From assembly GCF_009690905.1 (NCBI RefSeq), contig NZ_VOSW01000020.1:43045-107044 (forward strand): DNA of 64,000 bases, given 5' to 3'. The position numbers and the translations under genes were made by a program. The stretch is from Paraburkholderia madseniana. GTDB lineage: Bacteria > Pseudomonadota > Gammaproteobacteria > Burkholderiales > Burkholderiaceae. Shown here piece by piece: positions 10,046 to 18,966 of the stretch. The notes under the pieces are model-generated. The model ran no database searches, was not told the DNA's origin, and worked only from the letters and a program-made list of their open reading frames with translations. Each line of letters begins with the position of its first letter. Within the stretch, counting starts at the first letter, position 1.

Positions 10046-10246
10046 GCTGGCTGAGTTGGCTGCGGCGGCTCACTGCCCGCTGGAGTTGCCCCACAAACAC
10101 CCGATTGTGCCGCCGCACAGGCCATCAACTGTATCTGTGAGATTCGCGCGCGGGCGAGCAGAATCGTTGTTCGCGCATCGATCCATGCGATTCCCCCGTG
10201 CCGCAACGAGCGGCGCAGTTTGCCCGCCGCCGAGGTTCACACGCCC

Positions 10247-10885
10247 ATGACCGCCAGTTCCTTCCTCACCGCCGATGTCCTGATCGCTTACAGCGCCTAC
10301 TTCGTCGGCACGGCGAGTCCGGGGCCGAGCAATCTCGCGATCATGTCGCTGGCGATGAGCGCCGGCAGAAAATCCGCGCTCACCTTCGCGCTCGGCGTGG
10401 TGTCCGGTTCGTTCTTCTGGGCGTTGCTGGCGTCGCTGGGTTTGTCGGCGGTACTCGCCACTTACTCCGAATGTCTGGTGGCGATCAAGATTGCCGGCGG
10501 ACTCTATCTGCTGTGGCTCGGCTTCAAATCCGCGCGCTCAGCATTCAGCGCGGAAGAGCTGCCGACGAATACCGCACGCGAAGGCGAACCGCTCAAACGG
10601 CTCTATCTGCGCGGCCTGCTGCTGCATCTCACCAATCCGAAAGCGATTCTGGTGTGGCTCTCGATCGTTTCGCTGGCTATGTCGCCCGCAGGCGGCACGT
10701 CGCACACCGCGCCGGTGGTGCTCGGCTGCATGGTTATCGGCGTATCCGTGTTCAGCAGCTACGCGGTGCTGTTTTCAACCGCGTCCGCACGGCGCATTTA
10801 CGTCGCGATCCGTCGCTGGCTGGACGGGTCGCTCGCGATCATGTTCGGCATTGCCGGGATCAAGCTGCTGACGTCGAAAAGCTAG
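10247..10885 (+). CDS. LysE/RhtB-family amino-acid exporter
   Basis: A 212-residue protein with six predicted membrane helices. The family signature is clear: YFVGTASPGPSNLAIMSLAMSAGRKSAL near residues 15-43, then a second half with LTNPKAILVWLSI. I chose ATG 10247 because GAGG (10232-10235) sits 11 bases upstream; an upstream in-frame TTG at 10220 is less likely. Such proteins export homoserine, threonine, lysine or related compounds. It follows the LysR gene by about 200 bp on the same strand and may be independent. Confidence 0.9.
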   Translation: MTASSFLTADVLIAYSAYFVGTASPGPSNLAIMSLAMSAGRKSALTFALGVVSGSFFWALLASLGLSAVLATYSECLVAIKIAGGLYLLWLGFKSARSAFSAEELPTNTAREGEPLKRLYLRGLLLHLTNPKAILVWLSIVSLAMSPAGGTSHTAPVVLGCMVIGVSVFSSYAVLFSTASARRIYVAIRRWLDGSLAIMFGIAGIKLLTSKS

Positions 10886-10954
10886 CCGCGCCTTCGGGGT
10901 GCGCCCGCTCTGCGATACTGTCACCCTGATGACACGAGCGGACACACGAACACG

Positions 10955-11314
10955 ATGAGCGGTGGCAATGACCTGAATCCGGCAGCAAAGCGCTCGTCCT
11001 TGCAAAAACGGCTTTATCTGGCGGGCGCCGTCGTGCTGCTCGCCGGTTTGATCGCCGCGGCGATCATCTATGCCATGGCGCCAGCGCCAGACAGCGCCGT
11101 CTCGATGTACAGCATCGCAGACCCGCGCTATCAGATCGAATTGCAGCGCATTGGCGGCAACGCGGCGGTGGTGATGGCGCAGCTTCATCAGTGGTTCGAC
11201 AGTCTTTGGCACGGTACCGCGCTCGCCTACACGGTGGCCGTACTCGGCGCCCTGCTCGCGGGCGCGTGCTTTTTTATCGGCTACTTCTTTGCCGATGAAG
11301 AGCCGCAGGTCTGA
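10955..11314 (+). CDS. Small two-helix membrane protein of unknown function
   Basis: A 119-residue protein with two clear membrane segments, about residues 22-46 (LAGAVVLLAGLIAAAIIYAM) and 88-112 (YTVAVLGALLAGACFFIGYF), a soluble loop between them, and a short acidic tail (ADEEPQV). I do not recognise a domain. It stands alone, with 69 bp to the exporter gene and 49 bp to the convergent SulP gene. Confidence 0.75.
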   Translation: MSGGNDLNPAAKRSSLQKRLYLAGAVVLLAGLIAAAIIYAMAPAPDSAVSMYSIADPRYQIELQRIGGNAAVVMAQLHQWFDSLWHGTALAYTVAVLGALLAGACFFIGYFFADEEPQV

Positions 11315-11363
11315 AGCAATCCACCACGTCTGGCCAAACAGACCAAACAGACCCAAATGACGA

Positions 11364-13076
11364 CTACGACGCGGCTTTGACCTGCGTACCGGGCTGCTCC
11401 ACGCCTGCCAGGCGCAGCGCGTCATGCAAGGTGCTGAAAATGCAGTTTGCGCCGACGATCGGCGTGATGCCATGCCGGTCCATATCCGAGCGCAGATACT
11501 GATTCACGCGCGCAAAAATCACTTCGACGCCGCTACGCTTGAGCATCTCGCACAACTCGCCGACCGAACGCGCCGCCGAGTAGTCGAGGTCGGTGATCGC
11601 GCCGGAATCGATCACGAACCAGCGCACCGCGCTCGGCGCATGATCGATCAGGCTGCGGGCATCGTCGACGAAAAAGTGGTCGTTCGCGTAGAACAGATCG
11701 GCGCCGAAGCGATAGACGATCAGTCCCGGCCCGGTCTGGACTCCGGGCGCGGCCGGCACCGGCACCCAGATGCCGCCTTCGCCGGGCACGAGGACCATGG
11801 TGTGCGGCCGGTAACTATGCCGCACATGCCGCAGCAGCGATAACGCCACCGCCACCAGAATGCCGTGCTCGACACCGATCAGCACCACCGCCGCTGCGGT
11901 AAACACGGCCAGCGTGAATTCACCGGGACTTTCGTGGCGGATCGAAAACAACGTCTTCACATTGATCAGGCCGATGGCGATCGTAAACACAATGCTGGCC
12001 AGAATGCAGTGCGGCAGGTACTGCAAATAACCACTGAAAAACAGCAGCACCACGACCACCACCACCGCGAAAACGACCTGCGCGAACTGGCTGCGCGTGC
12101 CGGCGCGATCGGCCATGGCGGTTTGCGTCGGACTGCCGTTCACCACGAAGGCGCCGGAAAATGCCGCCGCGGCGTTGGCGGCGGCGATACCCAGCAGGTC
12201 GGCATTGGTATCGACCGTCTCGTGATAGCGCTCGGCAAATACGCGGCTCGCGGCGGCGCTTTGCGCGACGATCATCACGAAGCACGAGGCGGAGACCGGC
12301 AGCAGTTCGAGTAATTGCTGCCACGTGACCGACGGCATACGGAGCGGCGGCAGTCCCCCTGCGACCGGCCCCAACACAGAAATGCCGTGGGCAGCGAAAC
12401 CGTAAATATCGCTTGCGGCAATACCCGCCACCACCGCGATCAACGGCACCGGCAGGCGTGGCGAAAAACGCTTGAAAACCAGAATGGAGGTCACCACCAG
12501 CGCAGAAATAGCGAGCGTCGGCAGATTGATCTGCGCCGACTCGCGCACCACGAGCGCGAGTTGATCGATGCTGCGTGCGGCATGTCCGGGGACTCCGAAC
12601 ATGTCGCCCAGCATGGCGATGCCGACCTGCACGCCGACACCGGCGAGGAAGCCGACCAGCACCGTGCGCGAGAGAAAGTCAGCGAGAAAACCGAGCTTGA
12701 AGATCCGCGCGATAAGCAGAAGCGCGGCAGTGAGCAAGGCGACCATCCCGGCGAGCGCCGCATATTCCGCGCTCGACGCCGGCGCCATGGTCGAGAGGCG
12801 GCTCGCAAAAATGGTTGCGGTGGCGGAGTCGGCTGCCACGACGAGGTGCCGCGAGGCGCCGAAGAACGCAAACGCGATAAGCGGCAGAAAGACAGTGTAA
12901 AGACCGGTAACGGCCGGCATGCCGGCAATGCGCGCATAGCCGAGCACTTGCGGAATATCCATCGACGCAAGCTGCACGCCGGCCAGCGCATCGCGCGCCG
13001 CCGCGGCACGGCTCAAAGGAAGCACGCCCTTCAAAACGCCAAGGCGCGTCGTGATGTTTGCCAGAAAATCTCGCAT
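11364..13076 (-). CDS. SulP-family anion transporter with C-terminal STAS domain
   Basis: A 570-residue SLC26/SulP carrier. Membrane domain about residues 25-430, starting with the family-typical AGVQLASMDIPQVLGYARIAG and containing two repeats with NGSPTQTAMADRAGTRSQ near the middle. A cytoplasmic STAS domain (about 450-550, with VIDSGAITDLDYSAARSVGEL) follows. Usual substrates are sulfate, bicarbonate or dicarboxylates; which applies here cannot be told. No sulfate-assimilation genes are adjacent. Confidence 0.92.
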   Translation of the reverse strand: MRDFLANITTRLGVLKGVLPLSRAAAARDALAGVQLASMDIPQVLGYARIAGMPAVTGLYTVFLPLIAFAFFGASRHLVVAADSATATIFASRLSTMAPASSAEYAALAGMVALLTAALLLIARIFKLGFLADFLSRTVLVGFLAGVGVQVGIAMLGDMFGVPGHAARSIDQLALVVRESAQINLPTLAISALVVTSILVFKRFSPRLPVPLIAVVAGIAASDIYGFAAHGISVLGPVAGGLPPLRMPSVTWQQLLELLPVSASCFVMIVAQSAAASRVFAERYHETVDTNADLLGIAAANAAAAFSGAFVVNGSPTQTAMADRAGTRSQFAQVVFAVVVVVVLLFFSGYLQYLPHCILASIVFTIAIGLINVKTLFSIRHESPGEFTLAVFTAAAVVLIGVEHGILVAVALSLLRHVRHSYRPHTMVLVPGEGGIWVPVPAAPGVQTGPGLIVYRFGADLFYANDHFFVDDARSLIDHAPSAVRWFVIDSGAITDLDYSAARSVGELCEMLKRSGVEVIFARVNQYLRSDMDRHGITPIVGANCIFSTLHDALRLAGVEQPGTQVKAAS

Positions 13077-13551
13077 ACGCGATAGTGCCCCAAACCTATG
13101 TTATCGCGCATCGTGCCGTGACTCGGCATGCCAAGGCAAGGGTTAAGGCTTTGATCGGCGAAAGAGAATGGTTAAAACCAGCAATGGCTTGAACACCCCT
13201 GCCGAAACTGCCCCATTTTGGGTCTAACGCCTGAACTGCCCTGTCAGCGGATCCACGTGCCGCGCGAAACCGAACAGCGCGGCGATGCAGATCGGACAGG
13301 CGATGATGAACACGGCCAACATCTCGCACCCCGTAACAAATTGTTACTGCCAAGTTTAAGCGATTGCCGTGCGAAATGAATGAGGGAAAACGCAAAACAC
13401 TGTTGCGGACTATTACAACACCGTTACTGCCGGGCGGTAGGTGGCGCGTGAAAAAACCCCTGAAAACGCGGCAAATAATGTGAAAAAATACGCGCTTGAT
13501 ACCGTGCGCTATGATGCGCAAACGTTCGCCCACCTACAAACCGATTACGCC
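13077..13551. other. 475-bp intergenic region with a possible tiny gene
   Basis: Between the divergent SulP gene and the small monooxygenase-like gene. Apart from a possible 32-codon minus-strand ORF (13224-13322), I see no gene. The right half is AT-richer than the surroundings and should hold promoters for the plus-strand gene. Confidence 0.5.
13224..13322 (-). CDS. Possible 32-residue membrane microprotein
   Basis: ATG at 13322, stop at 13224. It reads as one hydrophobic helix (AVFIIACPICIAALFGF) followed by a short basic tail. A GGGGTG sits about 5 bases before the start. Its existence is inferred only from hydrophobicity, RBS and the otherwise empty interval; chance ORFs this short are common in GC-rich DNA. 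Confidence 0.3.
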   Translation of the reverse strand: MLAVFIIACPICIAALFGFARHVDPLTGQFRR

Positions 13552-13917
13552 ATGTACACGTCAACTTTCATCTTCGCGACGAGACAATTAGACGAACGCT
13601 TCTACCGGCTCGACGAGACCATTGCCACCGCCGCCAAGGCCATTCCCGGTTATCTCGGCGAAGAGGCGTGGGAAAACGCGTCGACTGGACTGACGTCGAA
13701 TGTGTACTACTGGGCCTCGCTCGACGCATTGCAGGCGTTGATGCAGCACCCCGCACATCTGGAAGCGAAAGCGGCGCAGGCGAACTGGCTCGATGGGTAT
13801 CAGGTGATCATCTCCGAGGTGCTGCGCACTTACGGCGATGCAGGGTTTGCGCATCCTGCAGCGGCCCATCAGGTCCAAGATGGACCGCTTGCCCAAGCCA
13901 CATCGCCCGCACCATGA
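13552..13917 (+). CDS. Antibiotic-biosynthesis-monooxygenase-like (dimeric alpha-beta barrel) protein
   Basis: A 121-residue protein starting MYTSTFIFATRQLDERFYRLD, the opening beta strand of an ABM-type ferredoxin-like fold, followed by PGYLGEEAW and YYWASLDALQALMQHPAHLEAK, which resembles the 'strand, then replaces-with-Trp-helix' core of the family. Members include heme-degrading enzymes and quinol monooxygenases; no function can be assigned here. In-frame codons run upstream to 13441, but the homologous-looking part begins at 13552. It is convergent with the MHS transporter gene. Confidence 0.65.
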   Translation: MYTSTFIFATRQLDERFYRLDETIATAAKAIPGYLGEEAWENASTGLTSNVYYWASLDALQALMQHPAHLEAKAAQANWLDGYQVIISEVLRTYGDAGFAHPAAAHQVQDGPLAQATSPAP

Positions 13918-13927
13918 AAGTGCAGCC

Positions 13928-15235
13928 CTATTTCGCTTCCTTGAACAGCACCACGCCGGCGAAACTCACCAGTCCGCACGCCAGTACGTACCATGCCGGC
14001 GCGTAAAAACTACCGGACATGCGCCACAACGCGCTGACGATCAACTGTGCGAAGCCGCCGAAAATCGTCACGCCCAACGCATAGATGATGCCGAGCGAGG
14101 TCGCCCGCACGTCCGGTTTGAACGCTTCGAGAATCAGCACGAAACCCGCTGGACTCGAAAGCGTCATCAAACCGATCAGCACGAACACGACCAGTACCAC
14201 CGTGTAGATCGACGGCCAGGTTTTGATCGCGTAAAACGCCGGCAGCAGCACCATCAGCGACACCGCCGACACCGCGTACAGCAAAGTCTTGCGACGCGGC
14301 ATGCGGTCGGCGAGACGGCCGGCGAACGGCGAGCCGATCAGCAACACGAGGCCCGCCGTGCAACCGGCCAGTAGCGAAACAGCGGCCGGCATGCCGGTCG
14401 TCATCGTCAGGAACGACGGCAGGAAAAACACGATCACGTACATCGACGAAGTGCCGCCGATCACCAGCATCGTACCTGCCACGATCTGCCGCCATTCGAT
14501 GCGAGCCTTCGGCCGGGCCGCGTCAGGCCGGGCCGTTTTCGCTGATTGCGCGGCAGGCAAGGTCTCGTCCAGATGTTTGCGCAGATAGAAACCGACCGGA
14601 CCGATCAAAAGCCCGATCAGAAACGGCACACGCCATCCCCAGGCAAGCAATGCCTCGTGCGAGAGGCTGCGCGAGAGCGTCGCCGCCACCAGCGCGCCGG
14701 CAAGCGCCGCGCCGCCCTGCGAGGCCATCTGCCAGCTCACCAGCGAACCTCGCTGCCCCGCGCTGCCCGACTCCATCAGCAAGGTGGTCGCCGCGCCCAC
14801 TTCTCCGCCCGCCGAAAAGCCTTGCAGCAAACGGCCCAGCACGATGATCGCCGGCGCCGCCAGACCGATCGTCGCGTAAGTCGGCGCAAGGCCGATCATG
14901 CCCGTGCCGAGCGCCATCAGCGAAACGGTGAGCACGAGGGCCTGCTTGCGGCCCGCGCGGTCGGCATACGCGCCGATCACAATGCTGCCGAGCGGCCGCA
15001 CGACGAAGCCGACGCCGAAGGTTGCGAGCGACATCATCAGCGCGCCCACGTCGCCGCCGGCCGGAAAGAACAGCTTGCCGATCAGCGCGGCGAAGAAGCT
15101 ATAGACCGTGAAGTCGAAGAACTCCAGGCCGTTGCCGAGCGCCGCGGCGAAGACAGTCCGGCGCGACGCGTGCCGCTCTTTCACGTCGGTCGCCTCGGTC
15201 GCGACAGCACTAGCGGTGTGTTGGATTGCATTCAT
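13928..15235 (-). CDS. MHS-family metabolite:proton symporter (MFS)
   Basis: A 435-residue major facilitator with twelve predicted helices. It shows the MHS signature: RRTVFAAALGNGLEFFDFTVY at helix 1 and RPLGSIVIGAYADRAGRKQAL after helix 2. Relatives (ProP, KgtP, CitA) carry organic acids or betaines. I prefer ATG 15235; a GTG at 15247 is in frame. It lies 14 bp after the porin stop and with the porin and the M20 hydrolase probably forms an uptake-and-hydrolysis operon. Confidence 0.9.
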   Translation of the reverse strand: MNAIQHTASAVATEATDVKERHASRRTVFAAALGNGLEFFDFTVYSFFAALIGKLFFPAGGDVGALMMSLATFGVGFVVRPLGSIVIGAYADRAGRKQALVLTVSLMALGTGMIGLAPTYATIGLAAPAIIVLGRLLQGFSAGGEVGAATTLLMESGSAGQRGSLVSWQMASQGGAALAGALVAATLSRSLSHEALLAWGWRVPFLIGLLIGPVGFYLRKHLDETLPAAQSAKTARPDAARPKARIEWRQIVAGTMLVIGGTSSMYVIVFFLPSFLTMTTGMPAAVSLLAGCTAGLVLLIGSPFAGRLADRMPRRKTLLYAVSAVSLMVLLPAFYAIKTWPSIYTVVLVVFVLIGLMTLSSPAGFVLILEAFKPDVRATSLGIIYALGVTIFGGFAQLIVSALWRMSGSFYAPAWYVLACGLVSFAGVVLFKEAK

Positions 15236-15249
15236 CGGGAGACTCACGC

Positions 15250-16428
15250 CTAGAAGTTGTGATACATGCCCAGCGACACGGTGACCGGCGTCGTGCCGAG
15301 TTCCGGTGCGGTGCTACCGGTTTGCGTCGGCAGCGGATTATTGTTCAGCAGTACGGTGGAAATACCGTAGTTACGGATGAAGCCGGCGCGCGCGTAGAGC
15401 CCTGTGCGTTTGGAGAGGGTGTAGTCGTACCCGAGCATTACGCCGAATGCCGAATCTTTCGCGGGATTATTTGCCGGGTCATGCACGCCGGACGTATCGC
15501 GATACACCACCGAAGCGCGGAACGCATTGCGCCCGACCGGCCAGATCGTGCCGAGCGTATAGACGCGCGCGATGCCGTCGTTGGCGAGCTTCGGCGCGTA
15601 CTGGTTGAACGCGCCGGACAGCACGATCTTGCCGGTGTCATACACCACGCCAAAACCGTACAGATCGTTACGCACGGTGCTCGTGCCGCCTGTTCCGGTC
15701 GCGCCCCACACCTGGTTGTAGGTGCCCGTCACGTAAGTCGTGCCGTCATACCACTGCAGCAGCGCGCCCTGCGCCGCCGCTGTCGGCGACTGCCCGGCCA
15801 CATTGCTCGGCGCGTACATCAGTTCCGTGCTGAAGCCCGCAAAACTCGGCGACAGGTACGTGATCGCGTTATTCACCCGCGCGGGCAGTTGCGTCGCGCC
15901 GGCGCCGAGGTCGCTGTTGTAACCGAAACCCTTCGACGTTTGCACGACAGCGGTGCCGAGCCACGTGTAGGCCGAATTGGTGCCCACCGTGCCGAACACG
16001 TCGACGAAGAGCGGCAAGCCCGTGCCGATCTGTTTGCCGAAACGCACTCGCCCATAAGTCGACGAGTTCAGCCCCACCCATGCCTGGCGATTGAGGAACG
16101 AGGTGTTGTCCTGCATGGCGCCGCTATTGGCGAGAAAGCCGCTTTCCAGATTGAATTCGGCACGCAGGCCTCCGCCCAGATCTTCCCGTCCGAAGAGGCC
16201 GAATTTCGACGTCCATTCGCCACCGCTCTGGGTCTGCACCAGCGACTTGCCGCCCACGGTCTGATAGTTGATGCCCATATCGACCGACCCATACAGCGCC
16301 ACGCCTTCGCGCAGGCTGCCGTTGAACTCAGGCAGTGCGCTCAGCAAAGTCATCTGATACGGCTCGGCGTCCGCTGTCCCCGTTCCGAGCGTCAGCAGTG
16401 CCGCGCTCATTGCGATGCATTTTTTCAT
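15250..16428 (-). CDS. Gram-negative porin (porin_4 / OmpC-like trimeric porin)
   Basis: A 392-residue outer-membrane porin. A short signal peptide ends near residue 21 (GTGTADA), then the beta-barrel starts with SLREGVALYGSVDMGINYQT, contains the loop-3 region and LFGREDLGGGLRAEFNLESGF, and ends with the C-terminal aromatic TVSLGMYHNF recognised by the Bam machinery. Typical of Burkholderiales specific porins that travel with catabolic or uptake genes. Confidence 0.93.
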   Translation of the reverse strand: MKKCIAMSAALLTLGTGTADAEPYQMTLLSALPEFNGSLREGVALYGSVDMGINYQTVGGKSLVQTQSGGEWTSKFGLFGREDLGGGLRAEFNLESGFLANSGAMQDNTSFLNRQAWVGLNSSTYGRVRFGKQIGTGLPLFVDVFGTVGTNSAYTWLGTAVVQTSKGFGYNSDLGAGATQLPARVNNAITYLSPSFAGFSTELMYAPSNVAGQSPTAAAQGALLQWYDGTTYVTGTYNQVWGATGTGGTSTVRNDLYGFGVVYDTGKIVLSGAFNQYAPKLANDGIARVYTLGTIWPVGRNAFRASVVYRDTSGVHDPANNPAKDSAFGVMLGYDYTLSKRTGLYARAGFIRNYGISTVLLNNNPLPTQTGSTAPELGTTPVTVSLGMYHNF

Positions 16429-16549
16429 GGGTCTCCCTACTCCTCGCGTGCAAATGATGTCTAGAAATGAAGTGCAAGACGGAACTGAAGATTCCAGCGT
16501 ACTGGACGCCGGATCGAAACCCGGCGAGTGGACCGTGCTCAGGCAGCGC

Positions 16550-17737
16550 TCAGAGCATGCTCAAACAGCGCTCGGCAAGTCCGACGAAGTAAGCGGCCCC
16601 CCAACTGATCGCCGCGTCGTTGAAGTCGTATGCCGGGTTGTGGACCGCGCAGCCGCCCTTCGAGTCGACGCCGTTGCCGAGCACCACGTAACAGCCCGGC
16701 ACCATTTCGGTCATCCACGAAAAGTCTTCGCTGCCCATTACCGCATCGGGCATGAGCGTGTAGCCCGCCGGGCCGGCCAGGGCCTCGATGGTTTCGATCG
16801 CGAGGTCGGCCGCGCCGCGATGATTGACGAGCGGGCGGGAGATCTGCTGGTAGTCGACTTCAGCCGTGGCGCCGTAGGTTTGCGCCTGTAACTGCGCGAT
16901 GCTGCGGATCCGCGCTTCGACCAGGTCGCGCGTTTGCGAATCGAGCGCGCGCACCGAGAGTTTCAGCGTCGCCGTTTCGGGGATCACGTTGGGTGCGCTG
17001 CCGGCGTGGATCGCACCGACCGTCACCACGGCCGCACGGGTCGGCTCGATGTTGCGCGCGACGATCGATTGCAAGGCCAGCACGATGCTGGCCGCCGCGA
17101 CGATCGGATCGCAGCCCAACTGAGGCATCGCGCCGTGCGTACCTTTGCCGGTCACGGTGATCGTCACCGAATCGGACGACGCCATCATGCAGCCGTGGCG
17201 CAGTGCGAAATGGCCGACCGGCAGGCCGGGCGCGTTGTGCAGCGCGAACATCTGGTCGCAGGGAAAGCGCGCGAAAAGACCGTCCTCGATCATCTTCGAG
17301 GCGCCGCCCAGGCCCTCTTCCGCGGGCTGGAAGATCACGTTCAGCGTGCCGTCGATTTCGCCCCGGCTAGCGACGCGGTGCGCGGCGGCCAGCAGGATCG
17401 CGGTGTGGCCGTCGTGGCCGCACGCATGCATGGTCTGTACGACGGTGCTCGCGTACGGCAGGCCGGTGGCTTCCTGGATCGGCAGCGCGTCCATGTCGGC
17501 GCGCAGTCCGAGCGTTCGGCTCGACGTGCCGCGCCGCAGTTGGCCGACCACGCCCGTGCCGCCGACACCCGTTGTCACTTCATAGCCCCACTCCGCGAGC
17601 TTGCGTGCGACCAGTTCGGCGGTGCGCGTTTCAGCAAAACCAAGTTCAGGATGCGCGTGGATGTCGCGGCGAATCGCAATGAATTCGTGTTCGGTCTCGC
17701 GCAGTTCGGCGAGAAGCTGGGGAAAAGATTGCGTCAT
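16550..17737 (-). CDS. M20D-family amidohydrolase (hippurate / N-acyl-amino-acid hydrolase-like)
   Basis: A 395-residue di-metal amidase. Metal-binding positions are visible in LGLRADMDALPI (about 77-87) and MHACGHDGHTA (Cys106 and His108), then FQPAEEG with the catalytic glutamate, and HNAPGLPVG. The M20 lid domain lies in the middle. I chose ATG 17737 with GGAG 10 bases upstream; the frame continues upstream without a plausible start. It heads a group with a porin and an MHS transporter and diverges from a LysR gene, suggesting import and cleavage of an N-acylated or aromatic amide compound. The substrate is an inference. Confidence 0.9.
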   Translation of the reverse strand: MTQSFPQLLAELRETEHEFIAIRRDIHAHPELGFAETRTAELVARKLAEWGYEVTTGVGGTGVVGQLRRGTSSRTLGLRADMDALPIQEATGLPYASTVVQTMHACGHDGHTAILLAAAHRVASRGEIDGTLNVIFQPAEEGLGGASKMIEDGLFARFPCDQMFALHNAPGLPVGHFALRHGCMMASSDSVTITVTGKGTHGAMPQLGCDPIVAAASIVLALQSIVARNIEPTRAAVVTVGAIHAGSAPNVIPETATLKLSVRALDSQTRDLVEARIRSIAQLQAQTYGATAEVDYQQISRPLVNHRGAADLAIETIEALAGPAGYTLMPDAVMGSEDFSWMTEMVPGCYVVLGNGVDSKGGCAVHNPAYDFNDAAISWGAAYFVGLAERCLSML

Positions 17738-17861
17738 TCGTTGTGCTCCGATTAAGCCGGCTGTCGTTTCGCAACCGTCGAAGCAAAGCGTAAAGATCCG
17801 GCCCGAAAACAAATAAGCACAAATTTTGATGCGCATAACTGCCAGTGCTATATTCCGCATC

Positions 17862-18770
17862 ATGAAAATCCATCATCTGCGAGCACTGGTTGCGATTGCC
17901 TCGACCGGCAGCATCAACGGCGCGGCCAAAGCGCTGTTCGTGACGCAACCGGCCATCACGAAGGCGGTGCGGGAACTGGAAACGGAATTCGGCGTGCGGC
18001 TGCTGGAGCGCAACCCGTGGGGCGTCGTGCCCACGGCCGAAGGCGCGGCGCTGGTGAGCCGGGCGCGCACCGTGGTGCGCGAGATGGAGCGCGCCGAGGA
18101 GGATATGGCGCATCTGAAGGGGCTGCGCGACGGCAGCCTGGTGATCGGCATCACGCCGATTGTCGGCACCACGGGACTTGCCGAGGCCTTCGTCGAATTT
18201 CGCAAACGCTGGCCGATGGTGACGCTGGAGTTTCGCGAGCTGGGTTTCAACCAGTTGCATGAGCAACTTCGCAATCGCACGCTGGATCTGGCGTTCGCCG
18301 CGTTCGCGCGACCGGTGAGCGATCTGGGCAGCGTAAAGCGGATGGTCTCGTTCGAAACCGTATTCGTGACGCGCGCGCAGAGTCCCTATGCGGACGCGGC
18401 GTCGCTCGAGGCGGTACAGGAAGCCGAGTGGATTCACACTGACGTGACGGACAAGTACCCGGGCTTTATCCGCGCGATGTTCGAATGCGCCGGGCTCACG
18501 CCACCCCGGCGAATCACGCGCTGCACGTCGTACGCGCTGTTTTGCAGCCTGACCATCAGCACCGACGCGATCTTCGCGTGGACCACGCATTCGCTCGAAG
18601 AAACCGCGCTCGGGCAGAGCTTCGTGCGTCTCGCGCTGCCGGTCGCGCCGCCGCCGTTGCAGTTGTATCTGCTGTCGCCGCAGGAGTCCCAACTGACGCG
18701 GCCGGCGGAATATTTCGTCCACTGCATCGAGCAGGCGATCGAGCCGTTGTTGAAGAGGCCAGTGGCGTAG
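17862..18770 (+). CDS. LysR-family transcriptional regulator
   Basis: A 302-residue regulator beginning MKIHHLRALVAIASTGSI with the helix-turn-helix QPAITKAVRELETEFGVRLLER. In-frame TTG/ATG codons exist at 17826-17831, but the family N-terminus fits ATG 17862. It is divergent from the amidohydrolase gene (124 bp apart) and is its likely regulator. Effector unknown; closest in style to the CbI/TsaR-like LysR group. Confidence 0.92.
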   Translation: MKIHHLRALVAIASTGSINGAAKALFVTQPAITKAVRELETEFGVRLLERNPWGVVPTAEGAALVSRARTVVREMERAEEDMAHLKGLRDGSLVIGITPIVGTTGLAEAFVEFRKRWPMVTLEFRELGFNQLHEQLRNRTLDLAFAAFARPVSDLGSVKRMVSFETVFVTRAQSPYADAASLEAVQEAEWIHTDVTDKYPGFIRAMFECAGLTPPRRITRCTSYALFCSLTISTDAIFAWTTHSLEETALGQSFVRLALPVAPPPLQLYLLSPQESQLTRPAEYFVHCIEQAIEPLLKRPVA

Positions 18771-18814
18771 GGAGCGGGTTTGGTGCGGTTGCACCGACCA
18801 TTGACCGCCCTATT

Positions 18815-18865
18815 TTGTACGATACTTCAGGCTAAATTAATTAACTGCCTAAAGTATCGTACGAA
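18815..18865. promoter_or_regulatory. Inverted repeat upstream of hipB (distal operator pair)
   Basis: Arms 18815-18832 (TTGTACGATACTTCAGGC) and 18847-18864 pair at 16 of 18 positions around a 14-base AT-only-like spacer. The CGATAC/GTATCG core recurs in the promoter-proximal repeat at 18916-18966, so both are probably bound by HipB. Confidence 0.6.
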
Positions 18866-18915
18866 TCTCAGAAATTTTGGACCAGATCAACACACCTAGC
18901 CCCTTGTTCAGCAAA

Positions 18916-18966
18916 TTTGTCCGATACTTTTGACATACTCTTCATATTTGCCTAATCTATCGGACA
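18916..18966 (+). promoter_or_regulatory. hipB promoter with overlapping operator half-sites; leaderless start
   Basis: A consensus -35 TTGACA (18930-18935), a 17-base spacer and a poor -10 TAATCT (18953-18958) predict transcription starting at about 18965, one base before the ATG at 18966. Half-sites TGTCCGATA (18918-18926) and TATCGGACA (18958-18966) bracket the promoter, the second touching the start codon. No Shine-Dalgarno sequence precedes the ATG, consistent with a leaderless, self-repressed transcript. Confidence 0.6.
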
